A stretch of 37,683 nt of DNA from a virus. Position numbers and translations under genes: made by a program. Position 1 is the stretch's first letter, and every line of letters starts with the position of its first letter. The notes under the pieces are model-generated. The model worked only from the letters and a program-made list of their open reading frames with translations. It was not told the DNA's origin and did not search any database. Where the stretch lies: positions 1 through 37,683 of IMG/VR virus record IMGVR_UViG_3300027763_000011. One strand, given 5' to 3'. Positions 6,956 to 13,673 of this stretch are shown in pieces.

Positions 6956-8497
6956 TTATCCCCCGGCATCCCAACCGGACATTTCAGTGTCCGCGGACGC
7001 CTGCTTCATTAGTTCAAGCAAAGATGGACGCGTGTATGCCATTGTCAAGTCGTAGTCAAGCCCCGCGTTGTCGCATGCCATGACAACCGCGTCGGCCCTG
7101 TCCGGAGACGCCACTCCGCGGGACCGCATTGCGTCTTTCGACTCCAGGCCCAGCTTCCCGCGGGACGTTGCCTGGGCCCTCCTGGTCACTAGTTGGCTTT
7201 TTAGAATATCGTCTTCGGGCAGGATGATATCGCAAGTGTCGATCTTCCGGGCCAGCCTGTGCCACATTTCCGAACCCCTGTTCTGGTAGGCGTCGCTGTC
7301 CCTGGCGTTGCCACCAAAGTTTACTCGGTTCACGGTCCACCCGGCTTCGTTCAGTGCGTCGCACATCGGCAGGCCCAGGCCCCCGGCGTCGGCGAATACT
7401 TGCTCCGGCTTAACCCCGGCTTTCTTTAGTTCCATGATGATCCGCCCGACCGTTGCCATCGTATCCCTTTCGCGCCATGTGATCAGTGGGAGGATTCGGT
7501 TTCCCTCCCGGATAGCGATTACGTTCTCGTCGCCACCCGCGGAAAAGTCGATGCCAGCCGCCCTGTCTGTCCCATTAGGGACAGGAGGGTTGTTTACGCA
7601 GTTGTCGTAGCTACCCAGGCTCACGACTAGGCGCTCCTCGCCCAAGTCCATGAATTCTGCCTTGAGCATGGACTGAGTGAACGGACTGTTTACCCCATAC
7701 CGTTGCTGAATCTCTGAAATGTATAGCGGACTGATGTGTGGACAGTCCCAGGCAGTTGCCCGGGTCTTTTTCCACAGATCTGCTTCCTTTGTAAAACATC
7801 GGTAGAACTGACCCACTGGGGCCCCGGGCGAACTGGCGACCAGGAGGCGGGTTGGTTGGCATCGAAACACTGAAACGTAGATCGGGTCCTGGACGGTCTT
7901 GGCCTCGTCTACCACATACATGAGGGGAGCGGTTTCGTGGTTCGCGGCGTGAAAACCTTCCGCCCGGCCTGCTGACTCGTTGTCATTGCCTGCTGTAAAC
8001 CCCAAAATTCGGCTTATACGCCCCGAGGCATGCTTGAAGCGGATTTCCCCACTGGTGACCTCAACCATGTCGCCAAAGGGCCTTAGAAGGGCTTTAATTG
8101 CAGGCCAGAGCACAGATTCGACCTGGCGATACACTGACGCGGTAACGACGCTCAAAGACTCCTCAAAGCATACCATGTGCCAGACCAGGGCCGGGGCGAT
8201 GACGTTTGACGTCTTGCCGGAACCGTTCGCAGCCACTAGCGCTACCCGGCTATAGATTGGGGCCAGGTTATTCATGACCTCCTTTTGCCAGGGGTATAGA
8301 TTTAACCTGAGCACACCCTCCGCGAATCCTGCCGGGGTGGCTTGTTCGTCGACCTTGGATGCCGGGCCGGGTTTCGATGACCCCTTTTTATTTTTAGCCG
8401 AATTTCTGAGGGGGGTCGCGCGCGCGCGCGCGCGTGTGGGGGGCCCCCCGGGGGGGGTGTCGTGGGGAGGGGGTGTGGTATCGACGATCGTCTCCAT
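6956..8497 (-). CDS. terL: Terminase large subunit
   Basis: This is the DNA-packaging motor, with 513 residues. The adenine/Q motif is YPWQ (68-71), the Walker A-like P loop is AANGSGKT (89-96), Walker B is MYVVDEA (193-199) and the coupling motif is ASSPG (221-225). The RNase H-like nuclease has AGIDFSAGGDENV (D317), FADAGG (D370) and SPDRADAVV (D466, D469). All key residues are present. Residues 1-50 are a Pro/Arg-rich extension, partly encoded by a CG dinucleotide tract. It follows the small subunit and precedes the lysis genes. Ejection and packaging type (cos or pac) cannot be told from the sequence. Confidence 0.95.
   Translation of the reverse strand: METIVDTTPPPHDTPPGGPPTRARARATPLRNSAKNKKGSSKPGPASKVDEQATPAGFAEGVLRLNLYPWQKEVMNNLAPIYSRVALVAANGSGKTSNVIAPALVWHMVCFEESLSVVTASVYRQVESVLWPAIKALLRPFGDMVEVTSGEIRFKHASGRISRILGFTAGNDNESAGRAEGFHAANHETAPLMYVVDEAKTVQDPIYVSVFRCQPTRLLVASSPGAPVGQFYRCFTKEADLWKKTRATAWDCPHISPLYISEIQQRYGVNSPFTQSMLKAEFMDLGEERLVVSLGSYDNCVNNPPVPNGTDRAAGIDFSAGGDENVIAIREGNRILPLITWRERDTMATVGRIIMELKKAGVKPEQVFADAGGLGLPMCDALNEAGWTVNRVNFGGNARDSDAYQNRGSEMWHRLARKIDTCDIILPEDDILKSQLVTRRAQATSRGKLGLESKDAMRSRGVASPDRADAVVMACDNAGLDYDLTMAYTRPSLLELMKQASADTEMSGWDAGG
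8417..8457. repeat. (CG)9 plus G6-C6-G8 tract inside terminase gene
   Basis: Positions 8417-8434 are nine CG dinucleotides, followed after GTG-type bases by six G, six C and eight G at 8438-8457. The tract encodes the RARARA and Pro/Gly-rich start of the large terminase (about residues 14-27). It is prone to polymerase slippage and could adopt Z-DNA. Copy number may be affected by sequencing error. Confidence 0.85.
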
Positions 8498-8509
8498 ATT
8501 TTTATTGAC

Positions 8510-8524
8510 TCCTGGCCGCCAGGA
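8510..8524. promoter_or_regulatory. Perfect dyad upstream of terminase large subunit
   Basis: TCCTGGC (8510-8516) and GCCAGGA (8518-8524) form a perfect 7-base inverted repeat around one base, in the 51-base gap between the two terminase genes. On the transcript strand the second arm contains the AGGA of the likely ribosome site for the large subunit, so a stem here could limit its translation. It could instead be a protein-binding site. Confidence 0.4.
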
Positions 8525-8548
8525 AATATGATTGAATTATTGCCTGTT

Positions 8549-9211
8549 TCATTTGTCGCACAATGCGTCTTGTGTTGAATTCGGCTCGGAAACAGGCTTC
8601 GACTCCGCCTTCCCGGCATACTTAATCTTGTTCGCGTTGACCAGGAGCGCCGCGTCTGCCGAGGTAAAATGCACGTTCGCCACTGCTCCCCCAACCTGGA
8701 CCCTGGACTGCTGACCGAAATGCTCCTGGGCCCGGCGCTCGATGCGCCATGCAGCCGCTTGCCAGGTCCCCTTTTCTGCTGCTCTGTCAATGACTTCCAA
8801 CGCGCGCGTGATGTGGAGCGCCTCTGCTTTTTTTAAGCGTTCGCTGAGGTGGGGCCTGGCGGATAGAAATGTTGACAACGTGGACTTTGCGATTCCCAAT
8901 AGGTCCGCGATCATCGAGTATGGGAACCCTTTGCTCAGCGCAGTCTCCACAATTGTGATGTGCTCTTCGGTAATCTTAGGCAATCCCCTGGCACCGAGCG
9001 CGACTTCCGGGATGTAGTTCGGAACTTCGTTCATGAGTCTGCGCTCTTTGTCTAGGCGCTTCTCATCCACCTTCTCGATCCTCTTCTCGGGATAGCGCAG
9101 CTTCATCCTGCGCTTCTTTTGCCTCGGCACTATGGCCGGGACTGGATCAGAGACTAGATCCTTTGGACTCGTAGTAGTTGGCGAGTCGCTGGAGTTTCCA
9201 GATGCATTCAT
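8549..9211 (-). CDS. terS: Terminase small subunit (putative)
   Basis: The protein has 220 residues. The N-terminus is Ser/Thr/Pro-rich and very basic (QKKRRMKLRYPEKRIEK). A helix-turn-helix follows at about residues 85-115 (GFPYSMIADLLGIAKSTLSTFLSARP), then KKAEALHITRALEVIDRAAEKGTWQAAAWRIERR, the helical oligomerisation segment typical of phage small terminases. It recognises viral DNA and hands it to the large subunit, encoded directly downstream. ATG 9211 overlaps the upstream gene by 65 bases and has GGGGAG about 10 bases before it; a later start (M36, 9106) cannot be excluded. Confidence 0.8.
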   Translation of the reverse strand: MNASGNSSDSPTTTSPKDLVSDPVPAIVPRQKKRRMKLRYPEKRIEKVDEKRLDKERRLMNEVPNYIPEVALGARGLPKITEEHITIVETALSKGFPYSMIADLLGIAKSTLSTFLSARPHLSERLKKAEALHITRALEVIDRAAEKGTWQAAAWRIERRAQEHFGQQSRVQVGGAVANVHFTSADAALLVNANKIKYAGKAESKPVSEPNSTQDALCDK

Positions 9212-9344
9212 TGACTAATGTCTCCCCAACTTCGTCACTGCACTTCCTGTTGCAATTGGTAAGCAACTTCCAAAACGATGAGCATGCTGACTTGAGCTTA
9301 ACGTTCTCAGCGATGATCGATTTAATTTTAGCTTCGTCTGCCAC
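9147..9344 (-). CDS. Hypothetical protein upstream of small terminase
   Basis: The protein has 65 residues from GTG 9344 (GGGAGG seven bases upstream), helical and moderately basic, with three Cys (SACSSF, NCNRKCSDE) and another in NECIWKL. No family is recognised. It overlaps the small terminase start by 65 bases, more than usual, so either its end or the terminase start may be set differently. It is the first gene after the long non-coding region. Confidence 0.5.
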   Translation of the reverse strand: MADEAKIKSIIAENVKLKSACSSFWKLLTNCNRKCSDEVGETLVNECIWKLQRLANYYESKGSSL

Positions 9345-9554
9345 ATGCAACCCTCCCGGTAGTTAGAAAACCCCGCGCCCGGGAACCACTTTCACCCCTC
9401 CCGGGTCGCAACCAATTCCCCAACCAACCCCCAGGAACTGGCTTTCGTGAACGTATTGCATCCAGGCCGACGCGCAAGTCTTTACTGTTTTGCCTATTCT
9501 TTCTGGTAAGAATTAAAAAGGCATATGGTAAACCTGAAAAGCCCCCGCGGTTGG

Positions 9555-9566
9555 AGCGGTACCGCT
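9555..9566. repeat. 12-base perfect palindrome
   Basis: AGCGGTACCGCT is fully self-complementary. It lies beside AGCGCAGCGAAGCG and a GCCCCCGC run (9541-9548) that can pair with the G-rich arm at 9578-9585. It may be a protein-binding site or one arm of a larger fold. Confidence 0.6.
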
Positions 9567-9576
9567 AGCGCAGCGA

Positions 9577-9601
9577 AGCGGGGGGACTTTAGTCCCCCGC
9601 T
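9577..9601. other. G-run/C-run hairpin
   Basis: The left arm (9577-9588, AGCGGGGGGACT) pairs with the right arm (9591-9601, AGTCCCCCGCT) with one bulged G, giving a very stable stem. Other C and G runs nearby (9541-9548, 9608-9612) can compete for the same bases, so more than one fold is possible. No U-run follows on either strand, so a simple intrinsic terminator is unlikely. Confidence 0.6.
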
Positions 9602-9612
9602 CTAACAGGGGG

Positions 9613-9659
9613 CTGTTTCACCATTCTGTATATATAAGGGGATCGAAATGGTGAAACAG
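9613..9659. other. 13-base perfect inverted repeat around an AT-rich core
   Basis: CTGTTTCACCATT (9613-9625) and AATGGTGAAACAG (9647-9659) are exact reverse complements. The 21-base spacer contains TATATATA. CTGTTTC recurs at 9696-9702, so GAAACAG (9653-9659) can pair with either copy. The form suits an operator around a promoter core, an unwinding element or a switchable RNA. Confidence 0.7.
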
Positions 9660-9702
9660 AGTAGAACCCGGGATTTACAGAGTAGGGCGAAATAGCTGTT
9701 TC

Positions 9703-9718
9703 TAGCCCTTTCGGGCTA
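9703..9718 (-). other. GNRA-tetraloop hairpin after last replication-block gene
   Basis: On the transcript strand this reads TAGCCC, GAAA, GGGCTA: a perfect 6-base stem closed by a GNRA-class loop, four bases after the stop of the gene at 9723-9926. It could stabilise the 3' end of the transcript or belong to a larger structured RNA. Confidence 0.55.
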
Positions 9719-9722
9719 TGTT

Positions 9723-9926
9723 TCAGTCCAACTTGATGGGTCGAAACGATGCCACCTGGAGCTCTTTCCCGGCCCAATTCCTGTTCCCTTTAGGCGCCCC
9801 ACCCTTCTTGCCATTAGCGATCGATGCCTTGGCCTTAGCCTCCGACCTCACCTTGCCGATCCTGGACGCGAATAACGCCACCGGGACCTCCTGGCGGCAA
9901 TGAGGACATTCCACGGCCCGGCTCAC
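9723..9926 (-). CDS. Small zinc-finger-like basic protein
   Basis: The protein has 67 residues from a GTG that overlaps the upstream stop (GTGA). CPHCRQE near the N-terminus is half a zinc ribbon; no second CxxC is present. A Lys/Gly-rich segment KASIANGKKGGAPKGNRNW follows, a pattern seen in short DNA- or RNA-binding phage proteins. It is the last gene of the replication-side operon before the non-coding region. Function is unknown. Confidence 0.65.
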   Translation of the reverse strand: MSRAVECPHCRQEVPVALFASRIGKVRSEAKAKASIANGKKGGAPKGNRNWAGKELQVASFRPIKLD

Positions 9927-10198
9927 CAGGTCCTCATTTCATCGATAAACTCGATCTGCTTGTCCCGGCGCTCCTTCAGCACTGCCAGGAGCCTGTCGGT
10001 CATGTCGATCTCGAACAGATCTCCATTGCCTCCGAGCAGTCCACCGCCCCGGTTTAGATAGCGAAGGACCTTTGGCCTGTTGCTTGCACTCTCCATGATC
10101 TCGCAGATCCCATAGTCCCGGTTGTATCGGTAATACTTGCCCGGGACCATCTGCTCGAATGTGAGCGCCCCTTCTTCTCTGTCGTCGTAGTTGTTCAT
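9923..10198 (-). CDS. Hypothetical protein
   Basis: The protein has 91 residues and starts MNNYDDREEGALTFEQM. I chose this start because it overlaps the upstream 26-residue gene as ATGA; the longer frame to 10303 would run across that gene. It contains GKYYRYNRDYGICEIME, a Gly-rich stretch and a charged C-terminal helix LLAVLKERRDKQIEFIDEM. No domain is recognised. Confidence 0.7.
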   Translation of the reverse strand: MNNYDDREEGALTFEQMVPGKYYRYNRDYGICEIMESASNRPKVLRYLNRGGGLLGGNGDLFEIDMTDRLLAVLKERRDKQIEFIDEMRTW

Positions 10199-10275
10199 AG
10201 TTTCCTCCAGTACATTTTCCACATAAACACGGTGCACAGGATCGCGCAAGGCGTGAGTAGGATTAGTTCGGTCAT
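10195..10275 (-). CDS. 26-residue single-span membrane peptide
   Basis: The frame begins MTELILLTPCAILCTVFMW and ends KMYWRKL, one membrane helix with a basic C-terminus. Both junctions are ATGA overlaps: its start overlaps the stop of the 94-residue gene upstream and its stop overlaps the next start. GGAGG lies close before the ATG. Coupling on both sides and a clean hydrophobic profile support a real gene; the function is unknown. Confidence 0.6.
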   Translation of the reverse strand: MTELILLTPCAILCTVFMWKMYWRKL

Positions 10276-10556
10276 GCTGCCTCCAAAACTTTAAGTATTT
10301 CATCCTGCGCCTCTCGAAGTGTTTTAGTTACCTTAATCAAAGTATCTTTTTTCGTGTAATCGTAGTGACCTCGATATATCCACCATGCAGTCTGAGAGTG
10401 GAAATTCTTTCCAAACGAACACGTCCCTTTGATTATTATAAAGTCATCAAATGCATACCCAAATTCGGTGTAAGCACTCTTAGGCTTCAGCGGGTTTCCG
10501 GGATGAAAGAAACTAGCTTTCTTTAATGCAATTTTGTTACGAGCAGAGCAAATCAT
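10272..10556 (-). CDS. Hypothetical protein
   Basis: The protein has 94 residues with an aromatic-rich centre (FGYAFDDFIIIKGTCSFGKNF, then TAWWIYRGHYDYTKKD) and a helical C-terminus TLREAQDEILKVLEAA. It starts at an ATGA overlap with the upstream gene. No domain is recognised; it is part of the run of small genes after the helicase. Confidence 0.65.
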   Translation of the reverse strand: MICSARNKIALKKASFFHPGNPLKPKSAYTEFGYAFDDFIIIKGTCSFGKNFHSQTAWWIYRGHYDYTKKDTLIKVTKTLREAQDEILKVLEAA

Positions 10557-10729
10557 TTAGATTCTCCTTTAATAGTTAACTGATGCTTCTTGAATGCCAC
10601 CACAAGGTCAGACCTTTCCTGCTGTGACAAGTTGCAGAACTTCGCGAGCGCCCGAATCCTGTCCGAATTCGAGTTGACGTAGTTCACGAATAGCTTTTCT
10701 AGTATCTTGCTTTTAGTTGTGTTGATCAT
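10553..10729 (-). CDS. Small helical protein
   Basis: From ATG 10729 the product has 58 residues (MINTTKSKILEKLFVNY, ALAKFCNLSQQERSDLVVAFKKH), helical and basic at the end. I prefer this start over a longer frame because it is preceded by the leader AGAAAGGAACCAACATG, shared with neighbouring genes. Its role is unknown. Confidence 0.65.
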   Translation of the reverse strand: MINTTKSKILEKLFVNYVNSNSDRIRALAKFCNLSQQERSDLVVAFKKHQLTIKGESK

Positions 10730-10754
10730 GTTGGTTCCTTTCTCGGTTGAAGAT

Positions 10755-10952
10755 TTATTTGAGCTTGTTAACAAACTCAACATTCCAAATGGTTGCCTCC
10801 TGCTTGGCGTGATTAACGTCAACCCACCCCATGTTGCTTTTACGATCACCGCGTTGGACGTATCCGGTCACGCCCCATTTGCTTTGGCGATTGACTATTA
10901 GTTTACCCGCTTTGACCGGAGTTACTTCGGCTTGTGTTAATGTGGTTTTCAT
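10755..10952 (-). CDS. Small hypothetical protein
   Basis: The protein has 65 residues and is basic, with beta-like segments (GKLIVNRQSKWGVTGYVQR, MGWVDVNHAKQEATIWNVEF). It is preceded by CAACCAAGAAAGACC, a leader resembling those of the genes at 10729 and 13455. No domain is recognised. Confidence 0.6.
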   Translation of the reverse strand: MKTTLTQAEVTPVKAGKLIVNRQSKWGVTGYVQRGDRKSNMGWVDVNHAKQEATIWNVEFVNKLK

Positions 10953-10978
10953 GTTGGTTGGTCTTTCTTGGTTGGGGG

Positions 10979-11428
10979 TTAGAATGATGGGCGGAAATAT
11001 TTTTGCAAATCATATACGACGCCATTGTTATGTCGCCAAACAAAGTAACAAGTTTCGCCAGAGGACTGTGCAAGCCTGACAACAATTTTTGGATTGTCGT
11101 TGCTGATAATTTCGAATTCGGCCTCAGTAACCACTCCAGACTTGTTGCCGATCGACTCCAGGTCCCGCTTGATGCAAATATCAATATACATCTTGGCGTC
11201 CCGGAGCGTGTCGGCGATATCAGTACTGCTCCCGGTCGACATTGCATCGTAGTTCCGGTAGGTGTTCCACTGAACCCCGCGGATCTCGGGATCAAGCAAG
11301 TAGTCGTTGTTGAACTTCCGGATCAACCATCCGCGATACTTGTAAACATCCCTGTTGATTTTCTTGGTGGGGTACTTGCTGGCGACAGTAACCGCGCCTG
11401 CTTCGGTTTTGGTATTGGTGTTGCTCAT
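10979..11428 (-). CDS. Hypothetical protein
   Basis: The protein has 149 residues. The N-terminal half has YRGWLIRKFNNDYLLDPEIRG followed by a helix (SSTDIADTLRDAKMYID); the C-terminal half has FEIISNDNPKIVVRLAQ and FVWRHNNGVVYDLQKYF. The first part looks like a small beta-hairpin plus helix module common in phage accessory proteins. Function is unknown. It follows the helicase after an 88-base gap with a hairpin. Confidence 0.65.
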   Translation of the reverse strand: MSNTNTKTEAGAVTVASKYPTKKINRDVYKYRGWLIRKFNNDYLLDPEIRGVQWNTYRNYDAMSTGSSTDIADTLRDAKMYIDICIKRDLESIGNKSGVVTEAEFEIISNDNPKIVVRLAQSSGETCYFVWRHNNGVVYDLQKYFRPSF

Positions 11429-11438
11429 GGTTAGAAAT

Positions 11439-11457
11439 TAACCCATCTCCTGGGTTA
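11439..11457 (-). other. Hairpin in helicase downstream gap
   Basis: TAACCCA (11439-11445) and TGGGTTA (11451-11457) form a 7-base perfect stem with a 5-base loop. On the transcript strand the loop is GGAGA, about 17 bases before the next ATG, too far for a normal ribosome site. It may be a weak terminator or translational control element. Confidence 0.35.
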
Positions 11458-11516
11458 TGTCTACAAGTATTTTCAATACAATGCGTAAGTTGTTGATATT
11501 GAATGAAATACTTTTA

Positions 11517-12935
11517 CTAAAAACCTGGTGCCGGGATGCGGTAAACCTCGCCAAATTGTGTTTTATCTTTCAGCAACTTGCCGGACTTCACCAAGCGCGT
11601 GAGGTACCTGGACAATGTACCCCGCGGAATTCCCATCGAAGGATCGGCCTTCTCCCACACTTCTTTGAATGAAGATCCTTTCTCCCTGTCAACGCATGCC
11701 ATCACTTCCTCGTCCTCGTATGCCTTCTTCGATCCCTCCGCTGGCCTTGCATCGTCCGGATTAAATTCTGCTGTGCGTTTCATCAGCGGAAATTCCCACT
11801 GCACACAGAACGGATCGATCGGAGAAAAGTCTCTCATCGTCGGCTCCACGATCAGCACGTTCTCTTCCTTGTGAGGATGCATGACGAAGATGCTGTCCGG
11901 GTCGCGAGCGAATACGGTACTGCCTGACATTTTATCAAACCCGGCCCTGTTTCCGTGGCCCTTGCTGAAGTGATGCCCAAACACGACGCTCGCATTGGTT
12001 TCCACTGCAATGGAATCTACCTCGTTCATCAATGTAGCCATTTCCCCGGCTGAATTTTCATCTCTCTCTCCGTACAGCTTGTAGATCGGGTCGAAGCAAA
12101 TCAGTCCAAACTCTCCGATCCGTAGCTGGTCAATGATCTTGGGCCGCAACGCACTCAGGTCCGCCGAGTGTCCGCGCAGATTCCAGACGAACAACTGATC
12201 GCTAGGTATCTGAATGCCTAGTGCCCGACACACGGATCTGATCCGCTCCCGGAATGAGTACTGCTGGATCTCAAAGTTGATGAACAGCACCCGCGTCCTG
12301 CGCGTGGGCATCTCCCAAAACTTTGTGCCAGACGCCACGCATATCGCCAGTTGCAACAACGTCCAGGTCTTCATGCTCTTGCTGGTCCCGCCGAGCACCA
12401 TCTTGCAACCGCGGTGCAGTGCTCCGTAAATAATCTCCTCCGGCTTCTCGATCGGCAATTCGTCCAGGGCCCCGGCCTCCATGATCAGCGGAAGGTTCCC
12501 GCTTCCCCATGGCTTGCTGGCCCCGGCCAGGATGTTCCTAATATCTTCCGGGCATGCGTCCTGTTCTTCCATCGCACCGAGCGCCTTGAGCGCAGCCGTG
12601 TGCATGTTCCGCATGCGCGTAGTCTTCCTCAACCTGGGCAACCAATAGTCCATCTTCGACGCGGACGTGACCGATCCGGACATAATCTTCAGACTGAATT
12701 CGTGCACATACTTTGGATGCTCCTTCGCCACAAACTCACCCATGGCGACAGCGTCAGGTGGCACACCATCCCGGAGCCCCCGGGCGACGCACCGGGCTAC
12801 TGGTTGGTAGTAGTTGTGTGGGTCAAGGATCTCAGCCTTGTTCCTGTCCAGGATCGTCGGGTCAGTGAAGCATGCTGACAGCACTGCCCACTCTGCTTCG
12901 TTATCCCGCGGTGGTCCGTAAGAGTCCGGGTTCAT
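11517..12935 (-). CDS. Replicative helicase, RepA/DnaB-like
   Basis: The protein has 472 residues from ATG 12935 (ATGA overlap with the upstream gene). Residues 10-130 resemble a DnaB N-terminal domain (NEAEWAVLSACFTDPTIL). A RecA-fold ATPase follows: Walker A GGTSKSMKT (182-190), then FINFEIQ, Walker B LICFDP (278-282) and VVFGHHFSKG (318-326), the arrangement of RepA/AAA_25 hexameric helicases. Residues about 405-470 are a winged-helix-like tail (SFKEVWEKA, IPRGTLSRYLTRLVKSGKL). It is the only replication enzyme recognised; no primase or polymerase is present, so host enzymes probably complete the replisome. Confidence 0.88.
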   Translation of the reverse strand: MNPDSYGPPRDNEAEWAVLSACFTDPTILDRNKAEILDPHNYYQPVARCVARGLRDGVPPDAVAMGEFVAKEHPKYVHEFSLKIMSGSVTSASKMDYWLPRLRKTTRMRNMHTAALKALGAMEEQDACPEDIRNILAGASKPWGSGNLPLIMEAGALDELPIEKPEEIIYGALHRGCKMVLGGTSKSMKTWTLLQLAICVASGTKFWEMPTRRTRVLFINFEIQQYSFRERIRSVCRALGIQIPSDQLFVWNLRGHSADLSALRPKIIDQLRIGEFGLICFDPIYKLYGERDENSAGEMATLMNEVDSIAVETNASVVFGHHFSKGHGNRAGFDKMSGSTVFARDPDSIFVMHPHKEENVLIVEPTMRDFSPIDPFCVQWEFPLMKRTAEFNPDDARPAEGSKKAYEDEEVMACVDREKGSSFKEVWEKADPSMGIPRGTLSRYLTRLVKSGKLLKDKTQFGEVYRIPAPGF

Positions 12936-13096
12936 TTGTACTGCCTTCCCCACATATTGCGCCATGCAGTACCGCGCATTTGCACTACCACTTGCCAAAC
13001 CTTGTCAGGGAAGATCCAGCACTTCTCGACCTGGAACTGTTCTGCCAGTTTCTTTAGTTCGTTAGGGACCGCGCACTTGTAGTCGTCGATCTTCAT
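12932..13096 (-). CDS. 54-residue hypothetical protein upstream of helicase
   Basis: The frame starts MKIDDYKCAVPNELKKLAEQ and contains WIFPDKVWQVVVQMRG. ATGA overlaps join it to both neighbours, including the helicase start, which strongly supports translation. The fold resembles a short helix plus beta hairpin. No family is recognised; it may assist helicase expression or loading. Confidence 0.65.
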   Translation of the reverse strand: MKIDDYKCAVPNELKKLAEQFQVEKCWIFPDKVWQVVVQMRGTAWRNMWGRQYK

Positions 13097-13455
13097 TTAT
13101 TCCCCTTCCTGGACTGATGGAACTTCCTGTGCTCGCTTTCGATGCACTTCTCAGGGGTCAACTTCTCCAGGCGCCGGACGACGTCACGGTGGTCCACGTT
13201 GGCCCCAGCGACCATGAGCCATGTAGCCATAGGTTCACCGCGGACCGCGCGCACCAGTTCTTCCGATTCTATGTACGTTTTATATCCATCACCCTGCCAG
13301 GCAGTGCGCACTGGCTTGGCTATGGGTACCAGGCCGGACAGAATCTTTCTCCGGTTCAGTAGTTTAATATCTGAGATCATCTGCACGACGACCTCTCCTG
13401 CTAGTTGCCTGTACCGTTCGGTCAGGTCTCCTTTCGTGAGTCTGGTTGATTGCAT
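13093..13455 (-). CDS. Hypothetical protein
   Basis: The protein has 120 residues, basic and mixed alpha/beta (LTERYRQLAGEVVVQMISDIKLL, ESEELVRAVRGEPMATWLMVAG, VVRRLEKLTPEKCIESEHRKF). AAAGGAACC lies before the ATG in a leader shared with other small genes. It is coupled to the next gene by an ATGA overlap. No domain is recognised; the basic charge would suit nucleic-acid binding, which is speculation. Confidence 0.7.
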   Translation of the reverse strand: MQSTRLTKGDLTERYRQLAGEVVVQMISDIKLLNRRKILSGLVPIAKPVRTAWQGDGYKTYIESEELVRAVRGEPMATWLMVAGANVDHRDVVRRLEKLTPEKCIESEHRKFHQSRKGNK

Positions 13456-13673
13456 TGTGGGGTTCCTTTCGTTGAGGTTGTTGTCTTATCTTCTACAAAA
13501 CATCCGGTGAGCATATCCAGCTTATATCCATTTCCGTGCCAGTAGTCGTAAAGCATCGCGTTGATTATTCTTCCTTGATTGCCGAATTCTTCAGGGAACA
13601 ATCTCCCCGGAGCGAGGCCAAGATCCTTCACAAGTGCCCCGAACTTGACCGCGGTCATCTTGTAAATTTTCAC
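13422..13673 (-). CDS. Hypothetical protein
   Basis: The protein has 83 residues from GTG 13673, with AAGGA five bases before it. MTAVKFGALVKDLGLAPGRLFPEEFGN looks like a small helical domain; the last 20 residues are polar and may be disordered. It overlaps the upstream gene by 83 bases and the downstream gene by 34, both larger than typical here. Confidence 0.55.
   Translation of the reverse strand: MKIYKMTAVKFGALVKDLGLAPGRLFPEEFGNQGRIINAMLYDYWHGNGYKLDMLTGCFVEDKTTTSTKGTPQCNQPDSRKET

Larger units (their letters stand above)
9345..9722. other. Long non-coding region with multiple inverted repeats
   Basis: This is the only stretch over 300 bases without a credible gene, and it separates the replication block from the terminase block. 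The part next to the terminase side (9361-9530) is rich in C runs with no clear structure. From 9541 to 9720 there are a 12-base palindrome, a G/C-run hairpin, a perfect 13-base inverted repeat around an AT core, a 9-base direct repeat ACAGAGTAG (9657-9665 and 9676-9684) and a tetraloop hairpin. Candidates are a structured RNA, a promoter/operator region or an origin. A 62-codon frame here is built on repeats and looks spurious. Confidence 0.6.

Noticed and set aside
6612-7055. Plus-strand frame of 147 codons opposite the lysis genes
   Set aside because: The opposite strand holds a holin-like and a lipoprotein gene with clear membrane signatures; the plus frame has neither start context nor domain.
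8302-8790. Minus-strand frame of 162 codons across the terminase junction
   Set aside because: It overlaps both terminase genes in another frame and is built on the low-complexity tract; the terminase frames carry all motifs.
9345-9722. tRNA gene in the structured non-coding region
   Set aside because: No cloverleaf with T-loop GTTCRA-type sequence and acceptor stem could be drawn; the stems are simple hairpins.
9589-9777. 62-codon minus-strand frame in the non-coding region
   Set aside because: It is made largely of the hairpin arms and direct repeats and overlaps the end of a better-supported gene.
12351-12878. Plus-strand frame of 175 codons inside the helicase gene
   Set aside because: It is antisense to a well-supported RepA/DnaB-like ATPase and its Pro/Arg/His-rich composition is typical of a shadow frame; no ribosome site or domain.
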